Source: Rhizobium sp. AQ_MP (GTDB taxonomy: Bacteria > Pseudomonadota > Alphaproteobacteria > Rhizobiales > Rhizobiaceae). From it: DNA of 64,000 nucleotides. How positions within the stretch are numbered: the first letter of the stretch is position 1; the number at the start of each line of letters is the position of its first letter. The stretch is from assembly GCF_014237835.1 (NCBI RefSeq), contig NZ_JACJVI010000001.1:124001-188000 (forward strand), given 5' to 3'. The notes beneath the pieces are model-generated. The model was not told the origin of the DNA and ran no database searches. It saw only the letters and a list, made by a program, of their open reading frames with translations. This document shows, piece by piece, positions 25,845 to 34,867 of this stretch. A program made the position numbers and the translations under genes.

Positions 25845-27026
25845 ATGAAAGCCTCTCCCGCGACCATCGGTCTGGGCGTCACCATGACCATCGGTTACGG
25901 GACGCTCTATTATTCCTTCTCTGTTCTGGCCCCCGAAATCGCCCGCGAATTCGGCTGGGGGCAGAGCTTTGTCTTCGGCGTGTTCTCCTTCGGCCTTCTC
26001 GCAGGCGCTGTGGCAGCACCCGTGCTTGGACGTTTCGTCGATCGTTATGGCGCGCGGCTTATCCTTTGCCTCGGATCGATTGCGACGGCAGTCATCCTCG
26101 CCCTGTTTTCGGTCATGCAGAACGTCTGGCATTTTGCTGCGATCATGCTGGCGGCAGAGTTCATCGCGCTTGCCGTCCAGTATGATGCGGGTTTTGCCGC
26201 TCTCGCCCAGGCGCATGGACGAGAAGCGCGTGCGCATATCACGCTGGTGACGCTGATTGCCGGCTTTGCCTCGACCATCTTCTGGCCGCTCTTGCAATGG
26301 CTGCTGACATGGATGACCTGGCGCGAGATCTACCTCGTCATGGCGGCCATGAACCTGCTGATCGCCCTGCCGATCCATCTCGCTTTGCCAAGAGCGCGGA
26401 TCGACGAAACCAAGCCCTCGACCGAGCCGGCGCAATCCGCCATCGACATGAGTCCGGATGGCGAACGAAAGCGCCGGATGATCCTGATGGCAACGGCATT
26501 CGCTGCCGGCGGCTTCGTCATTTCCGCGGTCGGCGCGACACTGCTCGTCTTGATGCGCGACCTCGGTTACGCGACCGCGATGGCAACACTCGCCGGCAGC
26601 CTGATCGGACCAAGCCAGGTGGCGGCGCGGCTCTTCGAATATGTCAGGCGCAACCTCTTCTCCCCGCCGCTGACCGCCATCCTCGCAGCGGTCTCCATGG
26701 CGCTCGGCCTCGCCTTGCTCTTCGGCGCGCTGATGCAGCCGCTGGCGGCCTTTGCCATCGCCTTTGCGGTTTTCTACGGCGCAGGGCAGGGGCTGACCTC
26801 GATCGTCCGCGGGGTCCTGCCTTTGCATTACTTCGGTGTCGCCGGTTATGGCAGGACCATGGGCACGCTGGCTTCGGCCCGCATCATCGCGTCCGCAATC
26901 GCACCGGTGTCGGTCATCTGGTTGAATGAGGCCGTTAGCTCGGCGGCGGCTCTATCGGCATTGGCCGGCATGGCTTGTCTGGCGGTGCTGGCGACCCTCG
27001 CGCTCACGCGAGGGCATGGGCACTGA
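25845..27026 (+). CDS. MFS transporter
   Basis: A membrane protein of about 393 residues with about 12 hydrophobic segments. The MFS loop 2-3 motif appears as GRFVDRYGARL, and the N-terminal half opens with GYGTLYYSFSVLAPEIAREFGW. The late segment GAGQGLTSIVRGVLPLHYFG is like that of YfkF or YttB-type carriers. A charged central loop (about 185-215) separates the two halves. The substrate is unknown. The start at 25845 avoids an unlikely polar leader encoded from 25791. It is divergent from the ECF sigma-factor gene. Confidence 0.82.
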   Translation: MKASPATIGLGVTMTIGYGTLYYSFSVLAPEIAREFGWGQSFVFGVFSFGLLAGAVAAPVLGRFVDRYGARLILCLGSIATAVILALFSVMQNVWHFAAIMLAAEFIALAVQYDAGFAALAQAHGREARAHITLVTLIAGFASTIFWPLLQWLLTWMTWREIYLVMAAMNLLIALPIHLALPRARIDETKPSTEPAQSAIDMSPDGERKRRMILMATAFAAGGFVISAVGATLLVLMRDLGYATAMATLAGSLIGPSQVAARLFEYVRRNLFSPPLTAILAAVSMALGLALLFGALMQPLAAFAIAFAVFYGAGQGLTSIVRGVLPLHYFGVAGYGRTMGTLASARIIASAIAPVSVIWLNEAVSSAAALSALAGMACLAVLATLALTRGHGH

Positions 27027-27032
27027 CGGGAT

Positions 27033-27650
27033 TTACTGCAGTGCGCCGACGAGGACGTCGGATGTGCCGTTCTCGATGGTGACCCAGCGGCCGCTATCGG
27101 TTGAAGACTGGCGCTTCAGGAAGGCATAGCGCGTTTCGCTCCAGAGCTTCACGTCATCGTTCAGGTTGTCGAGCACGAAATCGCCGGACTGGGTCCGCAC
27201 CGTCAGGACCGCATGACCTTCGCCATCGGGCTTGCGCACGACGGTGATCAGAAGGTCTGCCGCCTTGAAGCCGGCTGCCATCAGCTTCTTGCGTTTCAAC
27301 AGGACGAAATCTTCACAATCGCCGACATCGACCGGATAGGCCCAGACTTCCTCGCGGCCGTAGATCTCCATATCCGTCATCGGGACGATGGCGTGATTAA
27401 CGCTTGCATTGATGTCGCGGATCACGGTCCAGCCATGGTCGGTCACCTTTGGCGGGAGCGTCGGACGGGTCCGGACATTGCACTCATCGGGCAGAGCCTT
27501 GCAGAACTCGTAGTGCCCGATGGGCTGGGACGTCACGGCGCCGGTGATCATCGACCGCAATGACTGCGGTGCCGAAAGACCCGCATGGGCAGGTGCGAGC
27601 ACCGCAACTGCAATGATCAGCGCCTTGATGGCGCGCGAGCCGTTCTTCAT
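27033..27650 (-). CDS. Bacterial transglutaminase-like cysteine protein (BTLCP/C93)
   Basis: An exported protein of 205 residues with a signal peptide (KALIIAVAVLAPAHA) and a transglutaminase-like catalytic core: Cys in VGDCEDFVLLKRKKL, His in GHAVLTVRT and Asp in FVLDNLNDDV. It is the BTLCP family common in rhizobia, usually periplasmic and linked to LapD/LapG-like proteolytic control elsewhere, though no Lap genes lie here. The frame opens with GTG at 27656, but the ATG at 27650 has the better-spaced AGGGGA site. Convergent with the MFS gene. Confidence 0.85.
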   Translation of the reverse strand: MKNGSRAIKALIIAVAVLAPAHAGLSAPQSLRSMITGAVTSQPIGHYEFCKALPDECNVRTRPTLPPKVTDHGWTVIRDINASVNHAIVPMTDMEIYGREEVWAYPVDVGDCEDFVLLKRKKLMAAGFKAADLLITVVRKPDGEGHAVLTVRTQSGDFVLDNLNDDVKLWSETRYAFLKRQSSTDSGRWVTIENGTSDVLVGALQ

Positions 27651-27825
27651 GAACACGTCCCCTGTATCCTTAACAAAACGTTAAGATTGCAGGAGGACGC
27701 GAGTCAACGGCGCGGGAAGAGGGGCCCCACGCAAATCATCCGGTATGGTTAAAATGCGACAGTTGGAACCGGTGAAAGGAGAATTGGTTCCCAAAGAATC
27801 GTGAGATATAGAAAGACCGAAATAC

Positions 27826-28620
27826 TCAGATCATCGAGAGTATTGCGGTTTTCATCTTTGCGATGTCTTCGGGGCGGGACAGACGGTGATCTCCGTCGCG
27901 AATCAGTGTCAGCACGACGTCATCGAGCGGCAGGAATTCCATCAGCTTCAGGGCGTGCTGATATGGTACATCAGGATCCTTCATGCCCTGCAGGATATGG
28001 ACCGGGCAGCCGGTTTCGATCAGGCCGGTCAGCACCCGGTTCTTCAACCCGTCCTCCATCAGGTCCCGCGTGAAGATATTGGGTTCGGGGCTGTATTCGG
28101 ACACCTCTTCGAAGTAGCCGCGCTCGGCAAGAGACTGTCGCTCCGCCTCCGTCAGGCTGGGTTCGATCAGTTCAGACGTGAAGTCGGGGGCTGGAGCGAT
28201 CAACACGAGCCCGGCAACCTTGAGGCCCTGGTTAAGGCTACGCAGCTCCTGTATGACGCGCAGCGCAATCCATCCGCCCATGGAGGAGCCGATCAGAACA
28301 ACCTGTTCGACGCCTGCGGCTGCAATCACGGCCAAGGCCTCTTCGGTCCAGCGCGAGATCGTCCCCTTTCGGAAGTCGCCGCCGGAGACCCCATGACCGG
28401 AATAGTCGAAGCGGATGGCGGTCAGCCCCTGTTCTGCCGCGAGCGCATCCATTTCAATGGCCTTGGTGCCGGACATATCGGAGCGATAGCCACCGAGCCA
28501 AACCAGTGCCGGTCGCTCGACAGCCGTGCCGAGTCGGGTGATGACGGTAATGTCGCGCGCCGCCTCGCCCGAGCCGACGGTGATTTCTGTCTGTCTGAGG
28601 ATGTTGGCGGTCCCGGTCAT
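27826..28620 (-). CDS. Alpha/beta hydrolase
   Basis: A 264-residue hydrolase. The nucleophile elbow is IGSSMGGW with the catalytic Ser, the oxyanion strand is LVWLGGYRSDMSGTK, the acid is likely Asp in MKDPDVPYQHA and the base His in DGDHRLSRPED. The family resembles small carboxylesterases and thioesterases; no substrate can be named. The ATG at 28620 has an AGGAG site; the longer open frame upstream crosses the region in front of infC and is not used. It is divergent from infC. Confidence 0.85.
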   Translation of the reverse strand: MTGTANILRQTEITVGSGEAARDITVITRLGTAVERPALVWLGGYRSDMSGTKAIEMDALAAEQGLTAIRFDYSGHGVSGGDFRKGTISRWTEEALAVIAAAGVEQVVLIGSSMGGWIALRVIQELRSLNQGLKVAGLVLIAPAPDFTSELIEPSLTEAERQSLAERGYFEEVSEYSPEPNIFTRDLMEDGLKNRVLTGLIETGCPVHILQGMKDPDVPYQHALKLMEFLPLDDVVLTLIRDGDHRLSRPEDIAKMKTAILSMI

Positions 28621-28702
28621 CGCATGCTCCTTTTGTCGAATCGCTGTAAAACACATCCAGGAAGTGAGCGACAACAGGTGATTTTCTTTCGCAAGCATGC
28701 TA

Positions 28703-28731
28703 TTGACACTGCCGTCGCAGATATCACATAG
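28703..28731 (+). promoter_or_regulatory. Candidate infC promoter
   Basis: A consensus -35 TTGACA (28703-28708) is followed 16-17 bases later by a poor -10 (CACATA or ACATAG). The predicted transcript would start near 28740, giving a leader of about 60 bases in front of the AUU start of infC. It is the only promoter-like sequence in the gap. Confidence 0.35.
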
Positions 28732-28798
28732 CCCTTTGCCGTGGATGCGCGCGGGTTTGCGCTGCGACATCCCGAAATGATTTGAGGAGAATACGACC

Positions 28799-29335
28799 AT
28801 TCGCAGACCGTTCAAAGCCGATGCCCCCGTGAAGGATGGGCCGCGCTCCAACCGTGAAATCCGCATTCCGAAAGTCCAGCTGATCAACGAGGAAGGCCAG
28901 AACCTCGGCATCGTGCCGACGGATCAGGCGCTTCGTATGGCCGAAGAAGCCGGGCTCGATCTGGTCGAGATTTCGCCGAATGCCGAGCCTCCGGTCTGCA
29001 AGATCCTCGATCTCGGCAAGCTGAAGTACGCCAACCAGAAGAAGGCGGCCGAAGCGCGCAAGAAGCAGAAGATCGTCGAGGTCAAGGAAATCAAGATGCG
29101 CCCGAACATCGACACCCATGACTATGAGGTGAAGATGAAGGCGATGAACCGCTTCTTTGAAGACGGCGACAAGGTCAAGGTGACCCTGAAGTTCCGCGGC
29201 CGCGAAATGGCCCACCAGGAGCTCGGCATGAAGCTCTTGCTTCAGGTCAAGGAAGACACCGCCACGATCGCAAAGGTGGAAGCCGAGCCGAAGCTCGAGG
29301 GCCGCCAGATGATGATGGTTCTCGCACCGCGTTGA
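28799..29335 (+). CDS. infC: Translation initiation factor IF-3 (AUU start)
   Basis: The 178-residue protein matches IF3: N-domain [40 protein letters not shown], linker [11 protein letters not shown], and C-domain [17 protein letters not shown] ... MAHQELG. The first in-frame ATG (28829) would remove conserved residues. The codon ATT at 28799, 9-10 bases after TGAGGAG, gives the expected N-terminus [13 protein letters not shown]. An AUU or other rare start is the standard device by which IF3 represses its own mRNA. It is followed by a strong terminator, so here infC is its own unit rather than fused to rpmI. Confidence 0.93.
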   Translation: MRRPFKADAPVKDGPRSNREIRIPKVQLINEEGQNLGIVPTDQALRMAEEAGLDLVEISPNAEPPVCKILDLGKLKYANQKKAAEARKKQKIVEVKEIKMRPNIDTHDYEVKMKAMNRFFEDGDKVKVTLKFRGREMAHQELGMKLLLQVKEDTATIAKVEAEPKLEGRQMMMVLAPR

Positions 29336-29362
29336 TCGCCGGCCACGTGCTGGACCAGATAG

Positions 29363-29386
29363 AGCCGCCTTTCGGGGCGGCTTTTT
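29363..29386 (+). terminator. Rho-independent terminator after infC
   Basis: Stem AGCCGCC (29363-29369) and GGCGGCT (29376-29382), 6-base loop, then a T-run. It separates infC from the exported-protein genes. Confidence 0.88.
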
Positions 29387-29505
29387 CGTGTGCGGCTCTC
29401 ACCGACTTATCTGACAGAATGCTGATCGAGAGGCCAACCGGTCTGTCAGCCCGCCTGATGCATGCTCCCTCCATCGAAATCATCGAGACTTTGGAGGACA
29501 TTCTG

Positions 29506-30111
29506 ATGACCGCATCTCTTCGCCGAACATTACTGGTCTCGACCACGGCAATGGCCGTTCTCACCTTCATCCCCGTGCTCAGCACGCTTGCTCCCTCTTC
29601 CTTCGCATCCCTGTTCGTCAGCCAGGCCGAGGCCCGCGGCGGAAGCGACGATGGCGGCAGCGATGACAGCGGCGGCGGTGGCAGCGGTGGTGGCAGTGGC
29701 AGCGGTGGTGGCGGGCGCGACGATAGCGGCCGCAGCAGTTCTGACGATAGCCCCGGTCGCTCCGATGACAGCTCTGGCCGTGACCGTGACCGTGACCGCG
29801 ACCGGGATCGGGATCGGGATCGCAACCGCAGCAGCGACGACAGCGGCGACAGCTACGACGACAGCGATGGCCGCCCCGACGATCGCGCCGCCGACGACAG
29901 CAGTCGCCGCGGCAACCGGGATCGTGACGAGATCCGGCTGATCGTCAACAACACTCAGCTCCAGGGGCTGATCAGCGGCGCTCTGATGCCCGTGGATCAG
30001 AACGGCAGACGCTTGCGATATGAAGTCGAACAGGAGGACGGCGGCACCGAGATCAAGCTTCGGGCCCCGCGAGGCACGTTGTCGAGGGTCACCGTGGTGC
30101 CTGCCACCTGA
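29506..30111 (+). CDS. Exported Gly/Ser/Asp/Arg-rich low-complexity protein
   Basis: The 201-residue protein has an N-terminal hydrophobic signal (about residues 6-42, ending QAEA) and then a disordered polyampholyte: GGSDDGGSDD and GGGSGGGS runs, (Arg-Asp) dipeptides in tandem, and SDDSGDSYDDSDG-like stretches. The last 60 residues form an ordered segment (EIRLIVNNTQLQGLISGALMP ... YEVEQEDGGTEIKLRAPRG). No family is recognised. A GGAGGA site precedes the ATG at 29506; the open frame before it is not used. A terminator follows, so it is separate from the next, similar protein gene. Confidence 0.7.
   Translation: MTASLRRTLLVSTTAMAVLTFIPVLSTLAPSSFASLFVSQAEARGGSDDGGSDDSGGGGSGGGSGSGGGGRDDSGRSSSDDSPGRSDDSSGRDRDRDRDRDRDRDRNRSSDDSGDSYDDSDGRPDDRAADDSSRRGNRDRDEIRLIVNNTQLQGLISGALMPVDQNGRRLRYEVEQEDGGTEIKLRAPRGTLSRVTVVPAT
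29779..29826 (+). repeat. Hexanucleotide tandem repeat coding Arg-Asp
   Basis: Seven successive CGYGAY/CGGGAT units encode Arg-Asp dipeptides, then an Arg-Asn unit. Such in-frame repeats can change copy number by slippage without breaking the frame. Confidence 0.7.
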
Positions 30112-30164
30112 TGGAACCGGAGCGGTGAAGCCCGAGCCGCCGCGGGCACCCTTTCACCGTTTCG

Positions 30165-30199
30165 CCCCGCCCGGCCCCCACCGGGCGGGGATGCCTTTT
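30165..30199 (+). terminator. Rho-independent terminator
   Basis: A perfect 10-bp stem, CCCCGCCCGG and CCGGGCGGGG, with a CCCCCA loop and a following ATGCCTTTT tail separates the first exported low-complexity gene from the second. Confidence 0.8.
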
Positions 30200-30257
30200 C
30201 TCCAGTTGGCGCGGCCGAAGCCTCGCGCTAGTCTCTCTGAAACCAGAACAGAGCCCC

Positions 30258-30827
30258 ATGGATCGTCGCCTCTTCATCCTCCTGTTGCTAAGCCTCGGAT
30301 GTGCCGCCGCACTTCCGGCCGCAGAGGCGCATGCCAAGGACGGAGAGGATGATGATGGTGGCGGCGACAGCGGCGGCAGTGGCAGTAGCAGTGGTGGCAG
30401 CGGGTCCGACAGCCGGAGTTCCGACGACAGCAGGTCTGGTCGTGACAAAAGTGAGGACCGGGATCGTGGCGAAAAGCGCAATGACGATGGTGCCCGGTCC
30501 GAAGACCGCAGCGGCTCCGGACGCGGCTCACGCGATGATCGAAACGACGACAAGAAAGACGGTGAGAACGATGACCGATCGGGCCGTTCGGCCCGTGAGC
30601 GGGATCAGAAGGAGGCGCGGGAAGCCGTCAAGCGTGGAGAAATCCTTCCGCTCAAGGACATCCTCAAGCGGGTGGACGATGAGGGTGGCGGTCGCGTCAT
30701 AGGGGTCGATCTCAACATGCGCGCCCTGAAGCCCTTCTACACGCTGAAGGTCCAGAGAGGATCGAGCGTCAAGACCCTGAAATTCGAGGCCGCCACCGGC
30801 CGCAAACTCAATATCTTCGGATGGTGA
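30258..30827 (+). CDS. Exported low-complexity protein with PepSY-like C-terminus
   Basis: The 189-residue protein has a signal peptide (about 1-26, ending AEAHA), a Gly/Ser/Asp/Arg-rich disordered region (about 27-120) and a C-terminal domain of about 65 residues (EILPLKDILKRVDDEGGGRVIGVDL ... YTLKVQRGSSVKTLKFEAATGRKL). That domain fits PepSY, often exported inhibitors or sensors. The gene ends three bases before the response regulator start, so it is part of the two-component operon, as feuN is in front of feuPQ in Sinorhizobium. The similarity to the protein encoded at 29506 is by composition. Confidence 0.72.
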   Translation: MDRRLFILLLLSLGCAAALPAAEAHAKDGEDDDGGGDSGGSGSSSGGSGSDSRSSDDSRSGRDKSEDRDRGEKRNDDGARSEDRSGSGRGSRDDRNDDKKDGENDDRSGRSARERDQKEAREAVKRGEILPLKDILKRVDDEGGGRVIGVDLNMRALKPFYTLKVQRGSSVKTLKFEAATGRKLNIFGW

Positions 30828-30830
30828 CCC

Positions 30831-31496
30831 ATGCGTATTCTGCTCGCGGAGGACGATCAGACGATTGCGACCTACACACGGACCAAGCTGGAGGCCGAAG
30901 GTTTCATGGTCGAGCACATGGCCAACGGACCCGATGTCTGGGCCGAGGGTGAGACCGGAGACTACCAGGCGATCATTCTCGATTTGGGCCTGCCCGGCAT
31001 GGATGGTCTTTCCATCTTGAAGCGTTGGCGCAATGCGGGTCTGGAAGTGCCGATCCTCGTGCTGACGGCCCGCGGCTCATGGATGGAGCGGGTCGATGGC
31101 TTCGAGGCCGGCGCAGACGACTATCTGCCCAAACCCTTTCGCAGCGAGGAATTGATTGCACGCCTGAAGGCGCTCCTGCGGCGAGCCCATGGTCGCGCCA
31201 GGACGACTGCCTCTGCCGGTGGCTTCGTGCTCGACGACAATTCCAGGCGGGTGACTTTTGAAAGCCGGCCGATCGAGCTCACGCCATTGGAATACCGGCT
31301 ATTGTCAATGCTGATTGCAGAACCGCAGAAGGTGTTTGATCCCATAGATATCGCCCGTCAGGTGCAGGGCCGCGACGACGAGCAGGCAAAGAATGCCGTC
31401 GAGGCGATGATCGCACGGATCAGGCGGAAGACGCATCCTTCGGCGATCGCAACCCGGCGTGGCTTTGGCTACACGCTCGCCGGCGAAGAATCATGA
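30831..31496 (+). CDS. OmpR/PhoP-family response regulator
   Basis: A 221-residue response regulator. The receiver has acidic residues EDD at 7-9, phospho-acceptor Asp51 in LDLGLPGMDG, the conserved Thr in VLTARG and Lys in YLPKPF. The C-terminal winged helix (about 130-218: ELTPLEYRLLSMLI ... VEAMIARIRRKTHPSAIATRRGFGYTLA) is of the OmpR type. It is most like PhoP/FeuP. It lies between the PepSY-like protein gene and the kinase gene, overlapping the latter by 4 bases. Confidence 0.9.
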   Translation: MRILLAEDDQTIATYTRTKLEAEGFMVEHMANGPDVWAEGETGDYQAIILDLGLPGMDGLSILKRWRNAGLEVPILVLTARGSWMERVDGFEAGADDYLPKPFRSEELIARLKALLRRAHGRARTTASAGGFVLDDNSRRVTFESRPIELTPLEYRLLSMLIAEPQKVFDPIDIARQVQGRDDEQAKNAVEAMIARIRRKTHPSAIATRRGFGYTLAGEES

Positions 31497-32815
31497 GCCA
31501 GTCGCTGCGCCTGCGTCTGCTCTTCGGCGCTGTTCTGGCGATTGCCTTCATTCTGCTTCTGGTCGCCTCCGGGCTCAGTCGTATCTTTGCCAATTATGTT
31601 GCGGACCGATACCGGACGGACATGGCGGCGATCATTGATCAGCTTGCCGTCGGCGTGGAGTTCGAGGGTGGCACGGCGCGCATGACCGCCGAGCCTGGCG
31701 ATCCCCGCTTCAATCTTCCCGGCAGCGGGCTCTATTGGGAAGTGGTGGCGCAGAACGGTCTTGTGTTCCGGTCACGCTCGCTGTGGGACGTCGAGCTGGC
31801 ACCGGAAAATCTCACCGAGGGTCCCTATGGCTTTCGTCAGGGAGAAGGGCCGGACGGTGAACCCGTGCTGGTGCAGTTGCAGGCCCTGGAACTGGAAACG
31901 TCCGAGGGCAACCAGCCCCTGACGCTGCTCGCCGCCTTCGATCGGAAAGTGATCGACAATGCGATTGCCGAATATCGGGGTGCCATGACGATCATGCTGG
32001 TGTTGACTGCGGCAGTGCTCCTCGCTGCAGCCTTCATGCAGATCGGCATCGGCCTTGCACCACTTTCGAGATTGCAGGCCGCGCTCTCGCTGGTGCGTTC
32101 CGGGCGCACGGACCAGCTGCCGGATGCCGGTCCGACGGAATTGCGGCCACTGGTGAGCGAATTGAACGGCCTTCTCAAGGAGCGGGAAACGGCGGTGGAG
32201 AGAGCGCGGGCGCGCGCAAGCGACCTCGCCCACGGTCTGAAGACACCGCTGACCGTACTTCTGCAGCTGGCCGACACCCTGCCCGATCGGGAACGCCGCA
32301 TGATCCGCCAGCAGGTCGATCTCATCCGCCAGCGTGCCGATCGTCAACTGCAGTCGGCGCGTCTTGGCGTCGAGCAGATGGCGCAGACCGGCCTGGCATC
32401 CTTGACCGGCAAGCTGATTTCGGTTCTCGCCCCTGTGACCGCCGCACGCGAAGTTGCCTGGGAAGTCGATGTGGACGAGGGCCTCACGGTCGACATGGAT
32501 CCGGCCGATCTGGCTGAAGCGCTCGGCAACGTGCTCGACAATGCCACACGATTTGCTGGCACGAGGATCAGCGTTTCGGCCGAACGCGAGAAGGATCGGA
32601 TCCGCGTCGATGTGGAGGATGACGGGCCGGGCGTCGAGGATGCCGTCCTTCCCGAAATCGCTGCCCGCGGCGTGCATTTGGCGGATGATGAGGGGACAGG
32701 GCTCGGCCTTGCGATCACGTCCGACATAATCGCCGCTTATGGCGGCTCGATCGATTTCTCGCGTGCGACCGGTGGCGGTCTGAAGGTGAGCCTCGGCCTG
32801 CCTGCGAGCCGCTAG
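31493..32815 (+). CDS. Sensor histidine kinase, PhoQ/FeuQ-like
   Basis: A 440-residue kinase with a first membrane segment (about 9-29), a periplasmic domain of about 130 residues, a second membrane segment (about 164-186), HAMP (about 188-235), the H-box [11 protein letters not shown] with His247, N-box LDNATRFA, and G-box GPGVED and GTGLGLA. The [10 protein letters not shown] form of the H-box is typical of the PhoQ/FeuQ branch. The signal is unknown; acidic surface metal sensing and antagonism by an exported partner are known for relatives. It ends the three-gene operon. Confidence 0.9.
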   Translation: MSQSLRLRLLFGAVLAIAFILLLVASGLSRIFANYVADRYRTDMAAIIDQLAVGVEFEGGTARMTAEPGDPRFNLPGSGLYWEVVAQNGLVFRSRSLWDVELAPENLTEGPYGFRQGEGPDGEPVLVQLQALELETSEGNQPLTLLAAFDRKVIDNAIAEYRGAMTIMLVLTAAVLLAAAFMQIGIGLAPLSRLQAALSLVRSGRTDQLPDAGPTELRPLVSELNGLLKERETAVERARARASDLAHGLKTPLTVLLQLADTLPDRERRMIRQQVDLIRQRADRQLQSARLGVEQMAQTGLASLTGKLISVLAPVTAAREVAWEVDVDEGLTVDMDPADLAEALGNVLDNATRFAGTRISVSAEREKDRIRVDVEDDGPGVEDAVLPEIAARGVHLADDEGTGLGLAITSDIIAAYGGSIDFSRATGGGLKVSLGLPASR

Positions 32816-32839
32816 CCGAAGATTCCCTCGGTCGACCCG

Positions 32840-32868
32840 TTGCGCTTTCCAAGGTCTGCGGTTATAAG
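32840..32868 (+). promoter_or_regulatory. Candidate rpmI-rplT promoter
   Basis: TTGCGC (32840-32845), a 17-base spacer and TATAAG (32863-32868) form a good promoter. The predicted transcript has a leader of about 95 bases with a hairpin before rpmI. Confidence 0.6.
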
Positions 32869-32877
32869 CGCGCGTCC

Positions 32878-32909
32878 GAACGGTCCGGCAGGGCATGCCG
32901 TGGCCGTTC
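32878..32909 (+). promoter_or_regulatory. Leader hairpin, possible L20 autoregulatory site
   Basis: In the predicted rpmI leader, GAACGG (32878-32883) pairs with CCGTTC (32904-32909), and an inner GGCA/TGCC pair is separated by internal loops, followed by TTTATG. In other bacteria L20 binds its own leader RNA to repress rpmI-rplT. Whether this structure serves that role is inference. Confidence 0.4.
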
Positions 32910-32970
32910 TTTATGCTTGAAAACGGGCATTCGTCAGCCTGTTTCGATACAAGAACAATGGAGTAGCAAA

Positions 32971-33174
32971 ATGCCCAAGATGAAGACGAAGTCTGCCGCC
33001 AAAAAGCGGTTCAAGATCACGGCGACCGGCAAGGTTCTCGCCGCTGCTGCTGGCAAGCGCCACGGCATGATCAAGCGTTCCAACAAGTTCATTCGCGATG
33101 CCCGCGGCACGATGGTTCTGGCTGAACCGGATGGCAAGAAGGTCATCAAGAACTACCTGCCGAACGGTCTCTGA
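32971..33174 (+). CDS. rpmI: 50S ribosomal protein L35
   Basis: The 67-residue basic protein matches bacterial L35 ([21 protein letters not shown] ... [15 protein letters not shown] ... [12 protein letters not shown]). The ATG at 32971 has a GGAG site; the longer frame from 32917 is not used. It is co-transcribed with rplT, 37 bases later, and is a component of the large ribosomal subunit. Confidence 0.97.
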   Translation: MPKMKTKSAAKKRFKITATGKVLAAAAGKRHGMIKRSNKFIRDARGTMVLAEPDGKKVIKNYLPNGL

Positions 33175-33211
33175 GACCCGATCGCTGTTGGACAATTAAG
33201 GAGATCATGAC

Positions 33212-33616
33212 ATGGCACGCGTAAAACGTGGCGTAACTTCCCGCGCCAAGCACAACAAGGTATTCAAGCAGGCCAAGGGCTTCTACGGCCGCCGCAAGAA
33301 CACGATCCGCGCAGCAAAGGCTGCCGTTGATCGTTCCAAGCAGTTTGCTTACCGCGACCGCAAGGCCAACAAGCGCAACTTCCGCGCTCTGTGGATCCAG
33401 CGTATCAACGCTGCTGTCCGCGAATTCGGCCTGAGCTACGGCCGCTTCATCGACGGCCTGAACAAGGCTGGCATCGAAGTCGACCGCAAGGTCCTGTCCG
33501 ACCTCGCCATCCATGAGCCGGCAGCATTCGCGAAGCTCGTGGAAGCCTCGAAGAAGGCGCTCGCCTACCTCAAGGACGCCGGCACGGCCAACGAGTTTGA
33601 AAGCGCGGTCAAGTAA
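33212..33616 (+). CDS. rplT: 50S ribosomal protein L20
   Basis: The 134-residue protein matches L20 ([35 protein letters not shown] ... [21 protein letters not shown]). It binds 23S rRNA early in assembly and in many bacteria represses its own operon through the leader. An AAGGAG site lies before the ATG, and a strong terminator ends the unit before pheS. Confidence 0.97.
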   Translation: MARVKRGVTSRAKHNKVFKQAKGFYGRRKNTIRAAKAAVDRSKQFAYRDRKANKRNFRALWIQRINAAVREFGLSYGRFIDGLNKAGIEVDRKVLSDLAIHEPAAFAKLVEASKKALAYLKDAGTANEFESAVK

Positions 33617-33650
33617 CCAGCGCTTCCCAGACTGAATTCAAGTATTGGGA

Positions 33651-33684
33651 AACCCGCGCTGGCAGGGCTGGCGCGGGTTTTTTC
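33651..33684 (+). terminator. Rho-independent terminator after rplT
   Basis: Stem AACCCGCGC (33651-33659) and GCGCGGGTT (33671-33679), 11-base loop, then a run of T. It separates rpmI-rplT from pheS. Confidence 0.9.
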
Positions 33685-33742
33685 ATGTGATCTTCATGCC
33701 GCCGGGAAATGGTGGCGAGACAATGGGGCAGGAAACGGAAAC

Positions 33743-34828
33743 ATGTCCGATCTCGACAGTTTGAAGACGACGCTTCTCGCTGACATCGCCGCGGCTGCGG
33801 ACGAGGCTGCGATCGAGGCGGTGCGCGTGGCGGCCCTCGGCAAGAAGGGGTCCGTCTCGGAGCTCCTGAAGACGCTCGGCACGATGACGCCGGAAGAGCG
33901 CCAGACGCGCGGTGCCGCGATCAACGCGCTGAAGAACGAGATCACCGAGGAAATCGCGACCCGCAAGACGGCGCTGAAGGATGCGGCGATCAACGCCCGC
34001 CTGAAGGCCGAGACTCTCGATGTCTCGCTGCCCGTTCGCTCCTCGCCGGCCGAGCGCGGTCGCATCCACCCGATCAGCCAGATCGTCGACGAGATTACCG
34101 CGATCTTCGCCGACATGGGCTTCTCGATCGCCGAAGGTCCGGATATCGAGACCGACTACTACAACTTCACGGCCCTGAACTTCCCCGAGGGCCATCCGGC
34201 CCGCGAGATGCATGACACCTTCTTCCTCCAGCCGGACGAGAATGGTGAGCGCAAGGTGCTGCGCACGCACACCTCGCCGGTGCAGGTGCGCACCATGGAA
34301 GCCCAGAAGCCGCCGATCCGCATCGTCATTCCCGGCAAGACCTATCGCCAGGACAGTGACGCGACCCATTCGCCGATGTTCCATCAGGTCGAAGGCCTCG
34401 TCATCGACAAGACGGCGAATGTCGGCCACATGCGCTGGATCCTGGAAGAATTCTGCAAGGCCTTCTTCGAGGTCGACAGCGTCACCATGCGCTTCCGCCC
34501 CTCCTTCTTCCCGTTCACGGAGCCGAGCTTCGAGGTCGACATCCAGTGCGACCGCTCCTCGGGTCCGATCGTCAAGTTCGGCGAAGGCAAGGACTGGATG
34601 GAAATCCTCGGCTGCGGCATGGTTCACCCGAACGTGCTGCGCGCCGGCGGTCTCGATCCGGACGAGTACCAGGGCTTCGCCTGGGGCATGGGCCTCGATC
34701 GCATCGCCATGCTGAAATACGGCATGCCGGACCTGCGCGACTTCTTCAACGCCGATGTCCGCTGGATGAGCCATTACGGCTTCCGCCCGCTCGACGTGCC
34801 GACGCTGTTCGGCGGTCTGAGCAGCTAA
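33743..34828 (+). CDS. pheS: Phenylalanyl-tRNA synthetase alpha subunit
   Basis: A 361-residue class II synthetase alpha chain: an N-terminal coiled coil (1-85), then motif 2-like [16 protein letters not shown] and motif 3 [17 protein letters not shown], with [18 protein letters not shown] in the catalytic core. It pairs with PheT to charge tRNA-Phe. Normally pheT follows within a few bases; here five small genes of toxin-antitoxin type lie between them over about 1.5 kb. Confidence 0.97.
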   Translation: MSDLDSLKTTLLADIAAAADEAAIEAVRVAALGKKGSVSELLKTLGTMTPEERQTRGAAINALKNEITEEIATRKTALKDAAINARLKAETLDVSLPVRSSPAERGRIHPISQIVDEITAIFADMGFSIAEGPDIETDYYNFTALNFPEGHPAREMHDTFFLQPDENGERKVLRTHTSPVQVRTMEAQKPPIRIVIPGKTYRQDSDATHSPMFHQVEGLVIDKTANVGHMRWILEEFCKAFFEVDSVTMRFRPSFFPFTEPSFEVDIQCDRSSGPIVKFGEGKDWMEILGCGMVHPNVLRAGGLDPDEYQGFAWGMGLDRIAMLKYGMPDLRDFFNADVRWMSHYGFRPLDVPTLFGGLSS

Positions 34829-34867
34829 TGATTATATCGTGGCCACAATTAAATATATGTGGTAGAG

